In this document: positions 12,106-26,132 of the stretch, piece by piece
Position numbering within the stretch: the stretch's first letter is position 1
How the letters are laid out: every line of letters begins with the position of its first letter
NCBI GenBank assembly: GCA_016806645.1
Contig: JACSYO010000471.1
Span: 2,730,501-2,794,500, forward strand
Source of the DNA: Ophiodon elongatus
Taxonomy: Eukaryota > Chordata > Actinopteri > Perciformes > Hexagrammidae
Direction of reading: 5' to 3'
DNA: 64,000 bases
Notes under the pieces: generated by a model
Seen by the model: only the letters and a program-made list of their open reading frames with translations
Databases searched by the model: none
Told to the model about the DNA's origin: nothing
Made by a program: the position numbers and the translations under genes

Positions 12106-15100
12106 TTCTCAGCTGACTGATTTCTTCAACTAACTGTTTTTATTTAATTGGAAGAGAGGAATATATTGACGCCGAGGGGCCTCTTCATTTCCAAAGACCA
12201 AAGCATTTGCTCAGTGTTATATTGCCGGTGACGTTATAATCATTTACCAGCAATTACTAAAGACAAAATGTTCATTCCTCTTTAAAAAAATCTTATTTGT
12301 TCAAGACCTTGCAACTGTTCATCAACTAATTGAATAAGAGGGAGCACTCTAGTTTAAATGTGAACCTCATTTTCATCCCATTCCTCAGCTGAGTCCTGTT
12401 TCGATGGCCTGTCCACCATCTGGTTCACATGTCTGAGTTTCCAAGATGAAGCCATCCATCAGTGTGACTGAGGTCTCCTGAATCTTTGCTCTCTCTTTCC
12501 TGTATTTTATAATCTCAGTTGGTGTTTCTGTCTTCAACTCTGTCTGGGTTTCTTTCACTGCTCTTTCTTTATCACTCATGAATATATACACAGGCGAACA
12601 GATAAAATGAGCACATTAAATTTAGCACAGCGACTGGGAGTAAAAGTTCATTTCCTGGGGTTAACATAAGAACAATAATACAATCCAGAGTCACAATACA
12701 TTCCTCACAAACGACATTACATTATTTTATTTAACATTGACAATGTGTGGAAATATGTGCTACAGCTAAAATCTTACATTCAGCGTTAATTAACCATATG
12801 AGAGAATTTTGAGGCAAAGCAGACATCAGGCTACATCCTGTATGTGATCAGAGATGGGGAGAGACTCAAAGAGAGCACATATGCCTCAGAGTGATAAAGT
12901 GTGATGGATAGGGGAACGAGACAGAGTCACGGTCATCTTTGATAAAGACATGAGCTGTCTTTGATTCCTTTGAGCTTTAAATGGAACGATGGATTAGGAG
13001 TTTCATTTTAAGGAGAGCCAGTGGGCTGTTCATATATCCTTGTGACACTTTTAGTTGTGACTTAATTGAAAACCGACTCCTGGAGTTTCAGCCTATTCTG
13101 CCCCCCATCAGTTCCCCATCAGCCCCCTGTGGTAGAGTGACCTCTCTCTCCAACCTCTGGTGACCTGGTGTCGGGACCAGAGTGTCTGATTGATACTCAC
13201 CTGGTTTTCATTACTTATCAATCAAAACACCTCTCACATCAGTCACCATCATTACATCAAATGCAAAGTTAGTATGAAATGTCTAATGTTAGGTGGGTTT
13301 TATTCTTTTCATTTCTAAAAGAAATAGGAAATGTCAAGAAAGTCTACATGTAACTTAATACACGTGACAGCCTGTTTATTCCTCTTTGAGCACCGTCAGG
13401 AAGCCTGTGTGTGTATAACCCCACTGTTTAGTGACCTGGTGTGGAAAATCAGATAAATGACAGGTTAGCTCTATGTAAAAGCTCATCATCTGTGCCTGTA
13501 TTCTGTTACTCGGTGCTGACTTACCTGACATGTGTTCAGAGAGCAGGATCCAGATGGTGGCACGACACATATGAATAGGAATGGTGACTAGGATCTCTAT
13601 TACACACAAACACCACACACACACACACGCGTGCACATACATGCATCTCTGCGCTAATCATCTTAGCTGCAGCGGAAACGTAGCACGGGAGAGGTCCCAT
13701 CGGCCCTCATTTTTCCATTTCGGAAAGTGTTTCTGAAATGTGCAGTGTGTTTTGTTGGAATAGGGGTGCATGTAATATATCAGCCGGATGTTAATTAGGC
13801 CCTACACTTACTGATAGAGTATGTCCACAGGCACACTCTCACATGCTACTTTATGTAAAGTTATTCTGCACAGCATCTCGGTACAAAGTGACTGCTCCCT
13901 CTCTCATGGTCTAACCTGCTGATGTCCATGAGCTTAATGATCCAAAAAGTAAACAGCCCTCACAGGACCATTACAACCTAACAGCACTCTCAGTTTATAC
14001 CTACGCAACATGACCTGTTAAAATTACTCACCCCAAGTATATTCAACATAACCCTCATCCCCCTAATTTATTCTAAAGTCACCATCCTAATTAAATGTAT
14101 CCCAACAGAACACTGTAAACAGCCCTGGAGCCAGCACAAGACTGGCCACAAGAGAGCAGAGAGAAATGATGGTCTCACTGCACACCTCACGTCGTATATG
14201 TGAACTTTTCTAATGGTCATCACTAAAAGAGGACACCGTAGTGAAACCTAGGTGTGCGCTATGTATGTGCGTATCTGTAGAAAAGCATAACATGTTTTCA
14301 TGTTCACTGTCTGTATCTGATCCTGTGCCCAGACTCACTGGGTCACTTAGTGCTCACATTGTGTCAAAGAGAATTTGTCAGCTTGTGTTCTCTCATTAGT
14401 AACATAAAATGAGGTCGCTGAGGTAGAAGAATATATGTTTATCTTTAAACTGACATCTTCTTAACGGGTAAATTAGCTGCAGATTTTCAGAGGTATTTTG
14501 TACGTGCTATTTCAAGTATCTCCTGCTCAAAAATCTGTTTAGCTTATTGTTACTCTATTAGTACGTCACTTTGCAGAATGATGAACATTCATGCTGCAGG
14601 GGAAACATTTCTTTGTGCTCACTTTTAAGAGAAACTGCAAACGTTTTCTTAAGCTGTACACTAAATGATATAACTATGCTGTGAAGAAACACAGCAATGC
14701 TGGTGTTAGTATTGAAACTTCTTACTGAATTGATCAAAATCAGCATTTCATGACAAATGCCACCTAATAAATCAGCCCTAATTCTGCAATTTTGAGAGTC
14801 AACAGGTTGGGACTAATCTACGTCATGAAATAAATGTAAATATAAAATGTTAACGCCCTCTAATCAGACCCCTTCCTCGCCTCTCCCCACAGCATCTATC
14901 GTTTGGCTGGCTCTCAGATGAAGTGGTCTCACGGCGTGGAGAGTGAGGCTTAGGGAACGCGGGGTGTAATTCTTGTCTCATTTAACTTCATCCCAAAGCT
15001 GGGATGAAGTTACACTTTAAATTTAAGTTCAACATGTGAATGTAGTAGGAGACCAATTTTGTGAAATTACAACTAGTCTGGAAGCCAATCATGGAGTAAT

Positions 15101-18100
15101 ATGCAAACTACATGTGTGCACATACACTGAGACATCTTGTGTCCAGCAGTTTTTTAATTAAAGATGTTAGCATAGTCATAGAATATGGAAAAGAAGGAGT
15201 AATGTTATTTAAATAATTTTAAGAGGGTAAATTAACTTTTTTGTGGGAAAACCATATCAGACACAATTTATCATCAAAAACTGAGTAATTTATATTATTA
15301 AAACAAGTCTGGAGGGGATCTACACAAGTGATCTGTACAAACAGTGACTTACAATATGTTGCTGGATGGAGTCAGGTCACGCTGGCCCCTCGGGCGGGGC
15401 TGACCTCTGGGTTAACTACTCAGCAAAGTGCTGTAGGTCATAAAACTAAACGCGCGAGAAAAGGACCATTAATGAGGAGCGCTCATTGTTAGGGCAGGAC
15501 TGGAGCTTCGATGAGGTGCATCTCTCAGCCGAAGGACCTTCCTTCCCTGTTGCATTGTCTCCTATATGGAACAGGATGGGGCCTCAGTGGATCCAACCGT
15601 CATACAAAGTGCAACCACTGTCCAACTGTGGCCTGATGTGATCTATTTTGTAAGTCAATCAGTTTAATCATCTCAAAACAAGCAACTGTCAGATGTTAAA
15701 TTAATACGCTATAATTCCTAATACATTTTATAGCCGGTATGAGTTCAACACTCTCTTCAAAGGCAGAAAAGTTATCACTAAAATATCACAAAACTGTTCA
15801 TCAAACATCTATTTGAATATTCTGTACAGCCGTCTTCATATTAAATGCAGTAGCTCACGAGAGAGTCCTGTTTTACCCAGTCAAGTTATCTGACCTTGAC
15901 TTCTGAAGGCAAATACTGGCTGGCGAAGCAGGTTTGAGTGTCTGCACGAGCAAGTATTGAAGCTGCTGATTTAAAAAGCAGGAAAAGCCTCTTTGATTCC
16001 TGTCACATCCTCTGGGCTGAGCCCGGGGCCTTGAAGCCTGTTGTGGTATGCGGTGGGTGTGATGGCGGCGTGTCCCCTGGGAAATATTGTGTTACACTGC
16101 TGGTTTTTAGTTTAGATTCAGGATCCTCTGCTGCAAGTATTTTTTTTTTTTATCAGTAGTTAAGGCAGTGTTTTTAAAAGTATTGATGTCACATTGTAAT
16201 AATGACGTAAAAAAACACTGTACTGAAAAATAAGCATGTAATTAAAATAATGATCAAAATGACTTGACCACTTGGCTTTAGGCTTTCATTTTGCTTAAAA
16301 GTGCTACGATCGGGAGCATTTAGATTGCATCTCAGCACCTCTCAACATATCGAGGGCTGAGCCGGTGCCTCACAGCTAACGGTGAAGTTAAAGGGTAACC
16401 GAACGGTGGGCACTACGCTTCTGACAGCGTCATCATCTGTAACGCAGTATGAGAGCAGTGGAGAGCGGCGGCCAGACAACCAAAAAGGGGACGCTCACGT
16501 GCATGAACATGCACTAAAAACACGCGCGGCCAGCCTGGCTATGTCAACAGAAGCTCAGATAATAACACACACAGACGGAGAGCGACTTCATTCTCTGCTC
16601 AGGTACACATTATTCCATTACATCTTTTCATAGCAAATAGTTGTTTGCTGCTATATTAATGCTCTGAATCCTGTAAATTGCACCGTTGAAGTGATGTTTG
16701 GGGGGTTATCATAGATTTGTCCACACAACTCTAAAACTCCTTAATGCACTGGTGTCTGCTTAGAGGGAGGAATGTTTTAATTACTCTGTTATTGACTTAA
16801 TCTTCACATGTAATCACAAATCCAAATATTACCATTGTTCACTAAATAACACGGTTTCCATTTCCCATCTATTTGGAGGTTGGTATTCTTTTGGGTTTGA
16901 GTGGTACTGCAGGCTCCAGAGCAGAAAGGGAGAGAGAGGAGTGCAGCACTTCCACATTCACTCCTGACAGGCCTTGCTTTGTGTGGAGGGCCGTTTCCTG
17001 CATTCACAGGAAATGCTCGTATTGGAAACAGATTTTCTCTGACAGTTGATTTGAGCCAAAGCCCGACTGAAACCACTCTCAGCTGCTCCAGCTTGCACGC
17101 AGAAAAAGGAGGAAGAAATTGAGGGAGGGGGCAGCTTTGAAACTCATCTCCCTCATCTTACAGGGTGTGGGGTATTTCCTCCATTATCTTTTCTGTTTTA
17201 TGACCACATATTTTCCTTCTCTCTCTCTCTTTCTTTCACTGTCCTCACCAAGTAGCTGCATTTTCCTCCTCGTGCAGAGCTCATGTTTCACTGCTGAGTG
17301 CTGTTTGGTTTTTCAAATGTCAACACAGGAGCCTGCCCAGGCGGAGGAGTTTCCCCGTCCTGAGCAGCACAGTGAGGGTCCATGCAGAGCTTTGGTCAGA
17401 AGGAACTGCCAGGGACCAAACATAAATACAGCATGCGACACACCATTACAGCACACTTTTAAACCCTCAAACAGAGAAAGTTAACGTCTGAGCGTCGCAG
17501 TGCAAGCAGCCTGTCATCTATTGGGTATATAAAACTGTCAGGAGAAACCAACTGACCCTGGACTCAACCCAAACAGTCTCTCTGCTGTATGCAGCATGTG
17601 CTAACACACATGCTGGGAATATGCACATGCAGGAACATAGGTACATTCTTATATACAGTAACACTGAGAGACCATCAAAATAAATGATTACAATGTGTTG
17701 TTTGGATCTGAAAGAAATGAGAACGTATTATGCATTTGTTGTCTGGTTTTGCTGTTAAGACGAGGCATGATTTCCAACACCCTAAAGTGAGAAAGACAGA
17801 TATGGTTGTCTCTATATTGATGCAGCAAATGACGACTCAGTGGCCATCACACCAGAACAGCTGCTTAAGTCTGTCCAGGCATCACCCAGTAGCCATTCCT
17901 CATGGGTGCTGTAGCCTGGATTACCATGGTGATAACCCTAAGGTCAAGGGAAGTGTGCCAGGGCAGGACCCCCCACACTGCAGCCAGGGACCCCAGGGGC
18001 CACACTGTTACTTCTTAGGAGACTATTGTTTACTTCATGTCATTTGAAAGTGGTCAAATGGACCAAGCAGAAAACAAACTTAAACAAGAAGTCTGCAATA

Positions 18101-20124
18101 ATTTATACTGTCACAAGCTGTTTGGGGAGCAATATATTTGTCCAGAGGATCATGGTACAGTGCAGCTATCATTGGCTAAAACTGAATTGTTGAAATTTGC
18201 TGAAGGAAAAAGATTTGATAAACATTGAAATTCAATCTATATTGTCTGCATCAACAGGTAATTCCTATCAATTTAATTGTCTGTCTGCTCAGCCCTATCC
18301 CCTTAGGTTAGTGTTGCTACTCCGGCCAAGCTTTCCATTGTCTCTACAGTGGTAGACAACCAGGGCTGTACCCAAATCAGATTTTTTTTATTTGATTCGG
18401 ATTTGGTTCAATAAGAACATTCAATTATTTGTTCCTTTTTTTCATACAGACCATCTGGCAATCAGAAAACCCATTGACATGAATTTTAGGAAAAAGGTCA
18501 GCATCTCCACCAGCTCATGATCCATGTAGAAGACCTGTAAATCAAAGAAACAGCATTGTTGTTTTATAACAGCGCAGTCAGTTGGGGTTTGTAATTGTGC
18601 TGCTGTGGGCCATCCTTGAGGACTTCCAACCTTTTCCTCTTGGTCTTGTACTTCTCTATCACTAATCTAGTGATGATCCTTTTTTTTCAGTTCAGCCCTC
18701 ATCTCGCATGCAGTGGGCTGGTTTGGCCGACTTACTAGCTTTTGTCCTGCCGTGCTGATGGGCCAGGCCTCATCTTACCTTCCAGGTGTTCTAAATGAGC
18801 CGTAGGTATCCTAGCAACCTGGCAGTGAGCTGCGTCTTGGGGAGCCGAGGCAGATGTGGGTGCTCAGTCCACTCCATCAAAATCGCTTAAATCATTCAAA
18901 ACAACTCTCCCGTTGGATCCGGGGTTTTTCCCACCAGGCTATAACTGCATTCATGCTTTAATTGTGGCACAATCCTGACAATCAACCTCATGCAGCAATG
19001 CACATACACAATAACCAACTGAGGACAAGGATAAACAGAGGGTGCATCTGCTCTAGGCTATGTAAAGGAAAGCCTTTCCAGCTCTCATGTGGGAGACAGC
19101 GAGTGTGTTTGCAGAGCCCTAAACTTGTAGTCAGGGAGCTCTAATCAGGGGTTAGTGGGAGAGAGGTTTACCTTCCATCATATTTTATTCACAAGAGTGC
19201 CACGCTGCCAAACAACATGTTGACTTTTGAAGGAGGCTTCAGGGTGTGTGCTGTAACCTTCTGCTGGGAAAGAATGTGTTCGCTCTGTGTCATTTTGTGC
19301 CTCCGCTCCTGTCTATATTTGAACATGAGAATCTCCACTGTGGTAAACCAGACGCTTTGCTCTGGGTTCAGATTGGGAGGTTTTTCTTGGCGTGGCTGGT
19401 GATTAAAATGCTGGGAGAGAGGAGAGCAGCTGAGCAGATTGCATCTCTCACCACAAGCCAGGTTTCCCAAACTGCACAAACTGCCCTGTGGTCACAGCTA
19501 GATGAGAGCTATTATATTGCAGACTGCTGTATGTAAAGTATTTTTTGTTTCATATGTCATGTATAGTTTGTTTTGTCGTGATAAAGAATAAAAAAACAAC
19601 TTTCATTTTCCCTTATCAAGTACGATATGGCAAACACATGCATTTGCATACGATAAGGAGGTCTCTGTAAATAACATATCTCTTAAATATAGCGATGCAA
19701 ATGTAAGCAAAACATTTTAAGTTCAGCAAAGTGATTTTAAGCAAAAGCCAATGAGCTACAGAAGCCGATCTCGCCCACTATGTTTATGCTACACGTCCTA
19801 TTTTTACTTTGCATATTTTCTATCTTGTTCTCCCATCTTGCCATCACCCGTATCTTGCCGAGGCCTGTCATCCCTGTGCAAACCTGAAGGTGCATATGGT
19901 TGGGATTTTGTGGGCCTGAATCCAGGGAGAGTCGCCCAGTCCCCCACTGCATTCAAAAGCTTTTAACACCTGGGTGTCAAGGAAGGGGCAGCTGCTGCAC
20001 TATTATTAACATCTATAATGAACTGTTCACCAGCTGGATTTAGATCAGCACTGGAACCGAAAGGATACAAAATCTCTATCTAATATACTTTATGTCTCAT
20101 CAGAAGCTAACATTAATAAATGAA
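12106..20124. other. Gene desert segment, 8 kb
   Basis: No gene was recognised. Notable points are a 68-codon hydrophilic open frame on the minus strand (12385-12591), a short CA tract (about 13610-13632), a perfect 13-bp-stem hairpin (14983-15012), and a GC-rich patch with AGGTCA/TGACCT half-sites (15370-15440). Confidence 0.45.
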
Positions 20125-20345
20125 TAGATAGACATTTGGGGAAATATTTGCTTTATTACCAAGAGTTACATGAGAAGATCGATACCACGGCACACTAAAC
20201 ATGAAGCTAAAGTTAGCAGCCAGTTAGCTTAGCTCATCTTAAAGATTTGAAGCAAAGGGAGAAAGCTAGCCTGGATTTGTGAGAATGTCAATAACATGTC
20301 AACATACAAGAGAAAAGTGGACAGTTTAACCAGAGTGTTTAACCA
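20125..20345 (+). repeat. Interspersed MITE-like repeat (TTAGC family), copy 2
   Basis: Recognised by GACATTTGGGGAAATATTTG, TGAGAAGATCGATACCAC, CAGCCAGTTAGCTTAGCTCA and GAGAAAGCTAGCCTGG. It is partial, with only the first half of the family present. Confidence 0.7.
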
Positions 20346-23300
20346 AGAATGGATAGACTCTTGTTCATTCTTCACACGGGCAGTTCAACGTTCAGTTCAT
20401 ATGTTCAGAGACTGTGACGAAGATTAAAAGCGGCAATGTGAAGCGCCACTACGAGATAAAGCACAAATCTTTTGAGCAAACATACCCACTCACATCCGAA
20501 ATGAAGGCAGAGAAAACTAAACCTAAGAGCCCAATATGATCCGATTCCTAAAACATTAATTAACGGCCCAACAATGATGTTAACAGGAAGGGGGAATAGA
20601 GCTGAAACAAGTGGTTTCCATAACCACAGATTAAGTCCCTGCACACAATTTTCTCTTTTTAGAAGATGAGAATATTATGGATATCTTCACTTCACAGCTG
20701 AATTAAATAGATGTAAAGCTGCAGGTCATCGACAATTCAGTTAAATATTCTTTTCTAAAATTAAGTTATTTAAGAGTTATTATTTTAAGAGTCACATGTT
20801 TCAAAAGCTTTCTGTTATGTATTTTATTTTTTTAATCCAGCCCTTATTTTACTTGAAATGAAAGAAGAACATTTATTTATTATTATTAGATTATGTACTA
20901 TTTATAATGATTCCAGTTCAATTTGAAATCTGATAATAAATATTGTTGAGATATTATTCAATTGAACTTTCTTTATTTGATTTGACAGTCAGTTGTTGAC
21001 TACATACAAACGTTAATACAACTGTTGGCTTCTTCAATATATATGTCACTAAATCATTAGACATTATTGTGATGTTACAGAGCTTTGCATGAGGACATTT
21101 TCTCTAAGTGGACCTCGCTGAACTTTAATCAAATACCCCTGCTTTAAAGGATGTTTTCAAAGTGGTTTGATTGGTTGTTTCCTTCCTCAAGACAAGTGTA
21201 ATTTCTACAGTGTCTGATATCAAAGGCTGTGCATGGCATGTTGATGAATAAGGGGAATTTTGTGGAACACAAGCATGTAGCAGCAAGAACTAGTATTGGA
21301 TGTTTAATGTTGTTGTGGTCATATTTCAAGCCATATTCATGTGCTGTTAACATTTAGACATGGAAATTACCCAGTCTTGGGCACTAGTTTAATTACCTTT
21401 CTCAGTAGCATGGTGGCAGCGTAGCAATTAATATAATTAAACAGTGTATGTTCGTGGCCGTGAACACACACTGTTTGATTATATTTAAATGCTACATGTA
21501 GTGCAAGGCAGATGGATATTTCTATGATAGTAAGGTGCTCGATTGTCCATTGATGTTAGAATTAAGTATGCATTAAGAATTAATGAATATACATTCCAAT
21601 TTACATTATAGTATTTAGTATATTATTAAATAATTATAAAACGTGTATAAGGCCTATATATTCACATTATATTAAATATTAATGGCACTGACTTGACTTT
21701 TTTTTAAAAGCTTTGATTAAGTTAAACTACTTTTGCTATGTTGCTGTAGCTTAGCTTGCTACATTTATCTGGGTGATAGCTTCAGTGTAGTGAAACTTTA
21801 TTTAAGGTAGAGTAACTGGACTGAAATTAAAGAACATTGACATTACCTGTATAAGATATAAAGCAAAATTGCCACGGTAGTTTGTTTCTTTCTAGTGCTT
21901 TTGCCATATCCAACTTCTATTCTCTTGATCTGGACTAATAATAGTAAACACAAACTAGAGTAAAGAAGGAAAGAATCAACCCGTCCTTTGCAGATTGCAG
22001 TCTGGTGCTAATTATCCTGATTGGACAGAGCCTGCTGTGTAAAGGTGATTACATTCCACACACCATCAGGTGTGGGACCACATGAAAGACCTGAAATAAG
22101 AGATGGGTAGTGGGGTGGGGTGGGGGGGGGGGGTACAGGGAATTTGGCATTGGTGTAGTCCAGCTGTTATTCACTCAACAAAATTAGAGTTTAGTGTTGT
22201 TCACAGCCAGATTAATTGAAATCGGATTCCTTCACAAAATGGTGCACCATTTTCAAAAGTGGTAAAGCAGAGTGCTTTCATTCCTCTGATGCTTGCACCA
22301 CACTAGATTTTATAAGGAGGTTAGCAGTAAAAACAAATATGTGGGATGAGTTACTTTAGTGGAAAGGCAGCCAACTCATCTTGAAGAATAGCAGTGGAAA
22401 CGCAGAAGATTGAGTTAAGGCCAGATTTTATTTTGGGCCAGCAAAAGCATACACGTGTTTCCAGAGGCAGCGCAGTTAACCACTCAATAATATCAGGGAA
22501 CAGACATGTACAAGAAGTTCCTCCTGTAGCCCAAGGCCAAATTTTTAGTAAAAGGTTAATTTAAAGCTGCTGACACAAAAGCTTTATAAAAGGTGCTCTT
22601 CTTATAAATTGTATAGAAAGTATCTGCTTCAAAACTCCCAAGATGTGCTTATGGTGCACAGGTATACTCTGTGATGAACAGCATGACAAGCCACAGCTGT
22701 CACTTTCATCCAAATATGGTCTTGCATACATAAAGTGAAACCTTTACTCTCCATATCTGCCTCACTTGCTATTGTTTAGACAAGTTGCTATAAACGTCCG
22801 GCCATATAGCAGAGGTTTACCACAGCATTTAAACTCACCAGCTTTCAGTGCTTCTTCAGCCCTCTCCTTATATAGACCTTGATCATCAGTTTGTTTGGGT
22901 GCAGCATCTCATTTCCTCCAGAGCGGCAGACAGCGAGCCCCTCTAAAAGGGCAGCACTCTTGGTCCAGGAGGTCACTGGCTACAGTTGCCTTTTAGCTCT
23001 AGTGGACCCTTTTGTCTTTGTGAGAGCCCCTCTGTTCTTCCTCTCTTCATATTGCCACACTTCCTTCTCTTATTATTAGCAGCTAAAGTCCCAGTTGTCT
23101 ATAGAAGCCTGTGTTGTAAAATGTCCGATTACACTGAGGACCAGTCTGTCACCACTGACCCTATTGATCTTCTCCAACTACTGTGACATCTGCTACGCAC
23201 TAATTGAGAGAAGTTTCATGTGTACAACTGTCAGCCACTATTGTGCCAGACTGTTGTAAAACTAATTCTCTCAATGGCGTTAACAAGTCTGTGTTGTTTA

Positions 23301-23449
23301 CTGGCAAACATCAGGCAGGTACTAAAAAGATAGTCCAGATAAATGTTTGTATTATTCTTTTCCATTTGGAAATTCAACTATACTTGTCTAGAATAAATGT
23401 TTTAAAGAACTTTTTTCATTCCAACATTTAAATCAATTCTTTATATATT
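20346..23449. other. Gene desert segment
   Basis: No gene was recognised. It is strongly AT-rich around 20700-21700 and contains a G-run tract at 22105-22133. Confidence 0.45.
22105..22133 (+). repeat. G-rich tract, possible G-quadruplex
   Basis: Four or more runs of three or more G separated by one to three bases (GGGTAGTGGGGTGGGGTGGG), then a longer G run. This matches the usual intramolecular G-quadruplex pattern. Confidence 0.6.
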
Positions 23450-23615
23450 AGATATTTTGGGAAAGGCACTTATTTGCTTTCTTGCTGAGGATTAGATGAA
23501 AAGATCAGTACCACTCTCATATTTGTCCATTAAATATGAAGTTTGAGCCAGTAGCCATTTAGCCTAGCTTAGCATAAATACTGGGGAAACAGTTTTGTAA
23601 ATCAAAAGCAAAGAA
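23450..23615 (+). repeat. Interspersed MITE-like repeat (TTAGC family), copy 3
   Basis: Carries GATATTTTGGGAAAGGCACT, GAGGATTAGATGAAAAGATC, GCCTAGCTTAGCATAAATAC and GGGGAAACAG. It is a partial copy. Confidence 0.75.
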
Positions 23616-24469
23616 TACAATTGTAATGAGAGAGTTGTTGCATCAACTCAATTAATAAACGACTGAGAATCCAGATTCTAACCTTGAACTACAGACGTCT
23701 ATTTGAATTCATTAGATCTCTATGACAGGGTATATGCCCTGCTGCCGGTCGTCTGCACTGTATAGCACATGGGCGTTAGATATCCCAACACAGAGAGCAG
23801 ACTGAAGGGCACACATCACCTCAGAGTTCAAGGGTCAAAAGGAGTCACACTTCCTGTTGCCTGCACCGTCGAACCCCTGCTGACTGCTTTACTGGCTCTC
23901 TCATTGTTCAGATTTATCATCCCTGCCATTGATGTGGCCTCTCGCAGAGGCCATTAAAGACCAAAGAGCATCACCCTAAACCAGATGTTTCACCTGACAA
24001 AGTCCTTTGTGCAGTCTGTCACTGAAACATACAAAGTGCATGAAAGACTGATGGGCTGGTGAACGAGGTTTAGATGTCACCAGCCAACATAAAGAACTTA
24101 AATGAAAGGATATGTCCAGGTGTAAGGCATTCCTGCTATGGTTTTAATTTGAACAACCACTCCATTAGAAAAATTGTACATACAGTATATCATAAACTGA
24201 TAGATGAGGGGAATTCAGAAATGCTTTGTGTATGTGTTCATCATTCTTCAAAATGAATAAGTTCAGGTTACATTACCATAATTACAACGACCAAAACTTT
24301 ACCATGTTGCCAATATTATCACACTGAAAAATGGTAATGGTATTATTTAGTTGGGTATGCTGGGAGTTGTTCGTATTTTCGTTTCAGACCTTTAACCCGT
24401 ACACAGTGTGTTTTCAGTTCATGAAAGTCAATTGTAACCTTTTTGGTTGGTTAAAATTAATTTTTTAGT

Positions 24470-24625
24470 ATTCGGTTGTATTTAGCGCCACCCTCTCCTG
24501 TCACCTCTGGTTGCAAAAACCAACATGGCGACAGACAAAATGTCGAACTCAAGGCTTCAAAATGGAAGTTTTCACAAACAAATGTCACTGTGACTACATT
24601 CACTTCTTATATAGTCTATGATTAC
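24470..24625 (+). repeat. Interspersed repeat fragment
   Basis: It includes CCAACATGGCGACAGACAAA, TCGAACTCAAGGCTTCAAAA and a terminal CACTTCTTATATAGTCTATG. These resemble a repeat widespread in percomorph fish that ends in TTATATACAGTCTATG. The class is uncertain. Confidence 0.55.
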
Positions 24626-25744
24626 ATATTAACATGGCACACTTAGCACTACCGAATGCACTAAAGTAATGGCAGGGGGAAAAAATTGTATCCAAGCATA
24701 GCCAAAACCTTTATCAACAAATATTTAACTGGGTAATATTTTTAAGACCGAAAAAGATTGTGAACTGGGAAGGTAATGTCCCCACTCCACCACCAACAGT
24801 CTAAGGACAAGTATAGCATACAACATGCATTTCACCCATAATTTAGCTGTCAGACTCAACTACGCACAGCTCGTTTTGGAGTTATTTTGGTGGATATGTG
24901 ACGTTCTGTGGGACAGCTCTGTGTTTGTTCAGGGTGAGAGAGAACCCCCGAACGTCCGAGTAAAGAGACAGAGAAAGAGAGAGAGCAAGAGCTTAGAGAC
25001 TGTGGGAAAGCCGGTGTGCAGAGCCTGGTGTGGTCTGATGATGTGACATGAAAGCTCTCTTGTCATTCTGGAGTCAGGGTTGTAGGATCACCATCCTGCT
25101 GCTGCCTGCTGGGCTACAGAGGCGGGATGTGGTTGCAGAGGTTGGGGTGGGGGTGAGGGGGCTAATGTGATGACATCAACCCTATTAAGAGAGTGCATGT
25201 GGAGAAAAACAGCTGTATACAAAGAAGCACAGTGTTCACCTCTTTGGTCTGATAGAGAAGTGTTCCAGATGCCACTGTGGTAATGATATTAGCATCTAAT
25301 CAAAGGCAGCAGTTCAGACTGCTCCCAATGTAGATGATGCACATTTATTCTTGTGATGGAAGTGAGGTTTCTCATTTGCCCAATAGATGAAGTGGGGCAG
25401 AGCAGTAAACAAGCAGCATTATCTCTGACATTTAGATGAAATAAAATACTCTGAATGAAACCTCTTTCAGAAAGATATGTCAAATGAGGGAACATTTTGC
25501 TCACCTAATATTGATGACAAGTTGAAATCCTCATTTTTAATTAACACCTCTGGGTTCACAGCTGTGGTCGGAGACAGAGTGTGACTGAATAGGCGTATAT
25601 ACAATATGTGCTTCTGACAAAACAACAAATCTTGTGCCGTGACAGTTAACAAGTAAGAAAACAACACATCATATTGCACACATCTACAACTGGCCTTACA
25701 GGTTTGAGATAAATTTATTTTTCATATAGTCAGAAGCATTTAAG

Positions 25745-26132
25745 TCAAGGAATAGTTTGATATTTTGAGAAGTACTCTTGTTGCCTTACTTGCCGTGAGT
25801 TAGAGGATGAGAAGATAATTTCTAAATATGAAGCTACAGCTGGCAGCCAGTTAGCTTAGCTTAGCTTAGCTTAGCTTAGCTTAGCTTAGCATAAATACTG
25901 GAAACCGGGGAAATAGAATCCAGCGCCTTATTAACACATTACATCTTGCTTGTTTAACCATACAAAAGCCGAGTATGTATTGTATCATTTTTGTTTTCCC
26001 ACTGTCTTCACTCTATGCTAAGCTAACCGGCAGCTAGCTGTAGGTTAATATTTACTGTGCAGTCAGGAGAGTGGTATCAACCCTCTCATATAGGAAAGTC
26101 TGTGCAATAATGTTGAGCTATTCCTTTAAAGA
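25745..26132 (+). repeat. Full-length MITE-like repeat (TTAGC family), copy 4
   Basis: About 390 bp with inverted ends: AAGGAATAGTTTGATATTTT on the left and TGTTGAGCTATTCCTTT on the right. Inside, GCCAGTTAGCTTAGC and GCTAAGCTAACCGGCAGC form a second inverted pair. The left arm contains a perfect (TTAGC)8 expansion at 25851-25890. No coding sequence. Confidence 0.8.

Noticed and set aside
14880..14955. Exon-like segment after CCTCTCCCCACAG, open for about 19 codons to a TAG
   Set aside because: A good acceptor motif, but no recognisable protein and no upstream partner exon. Chance is likelier.
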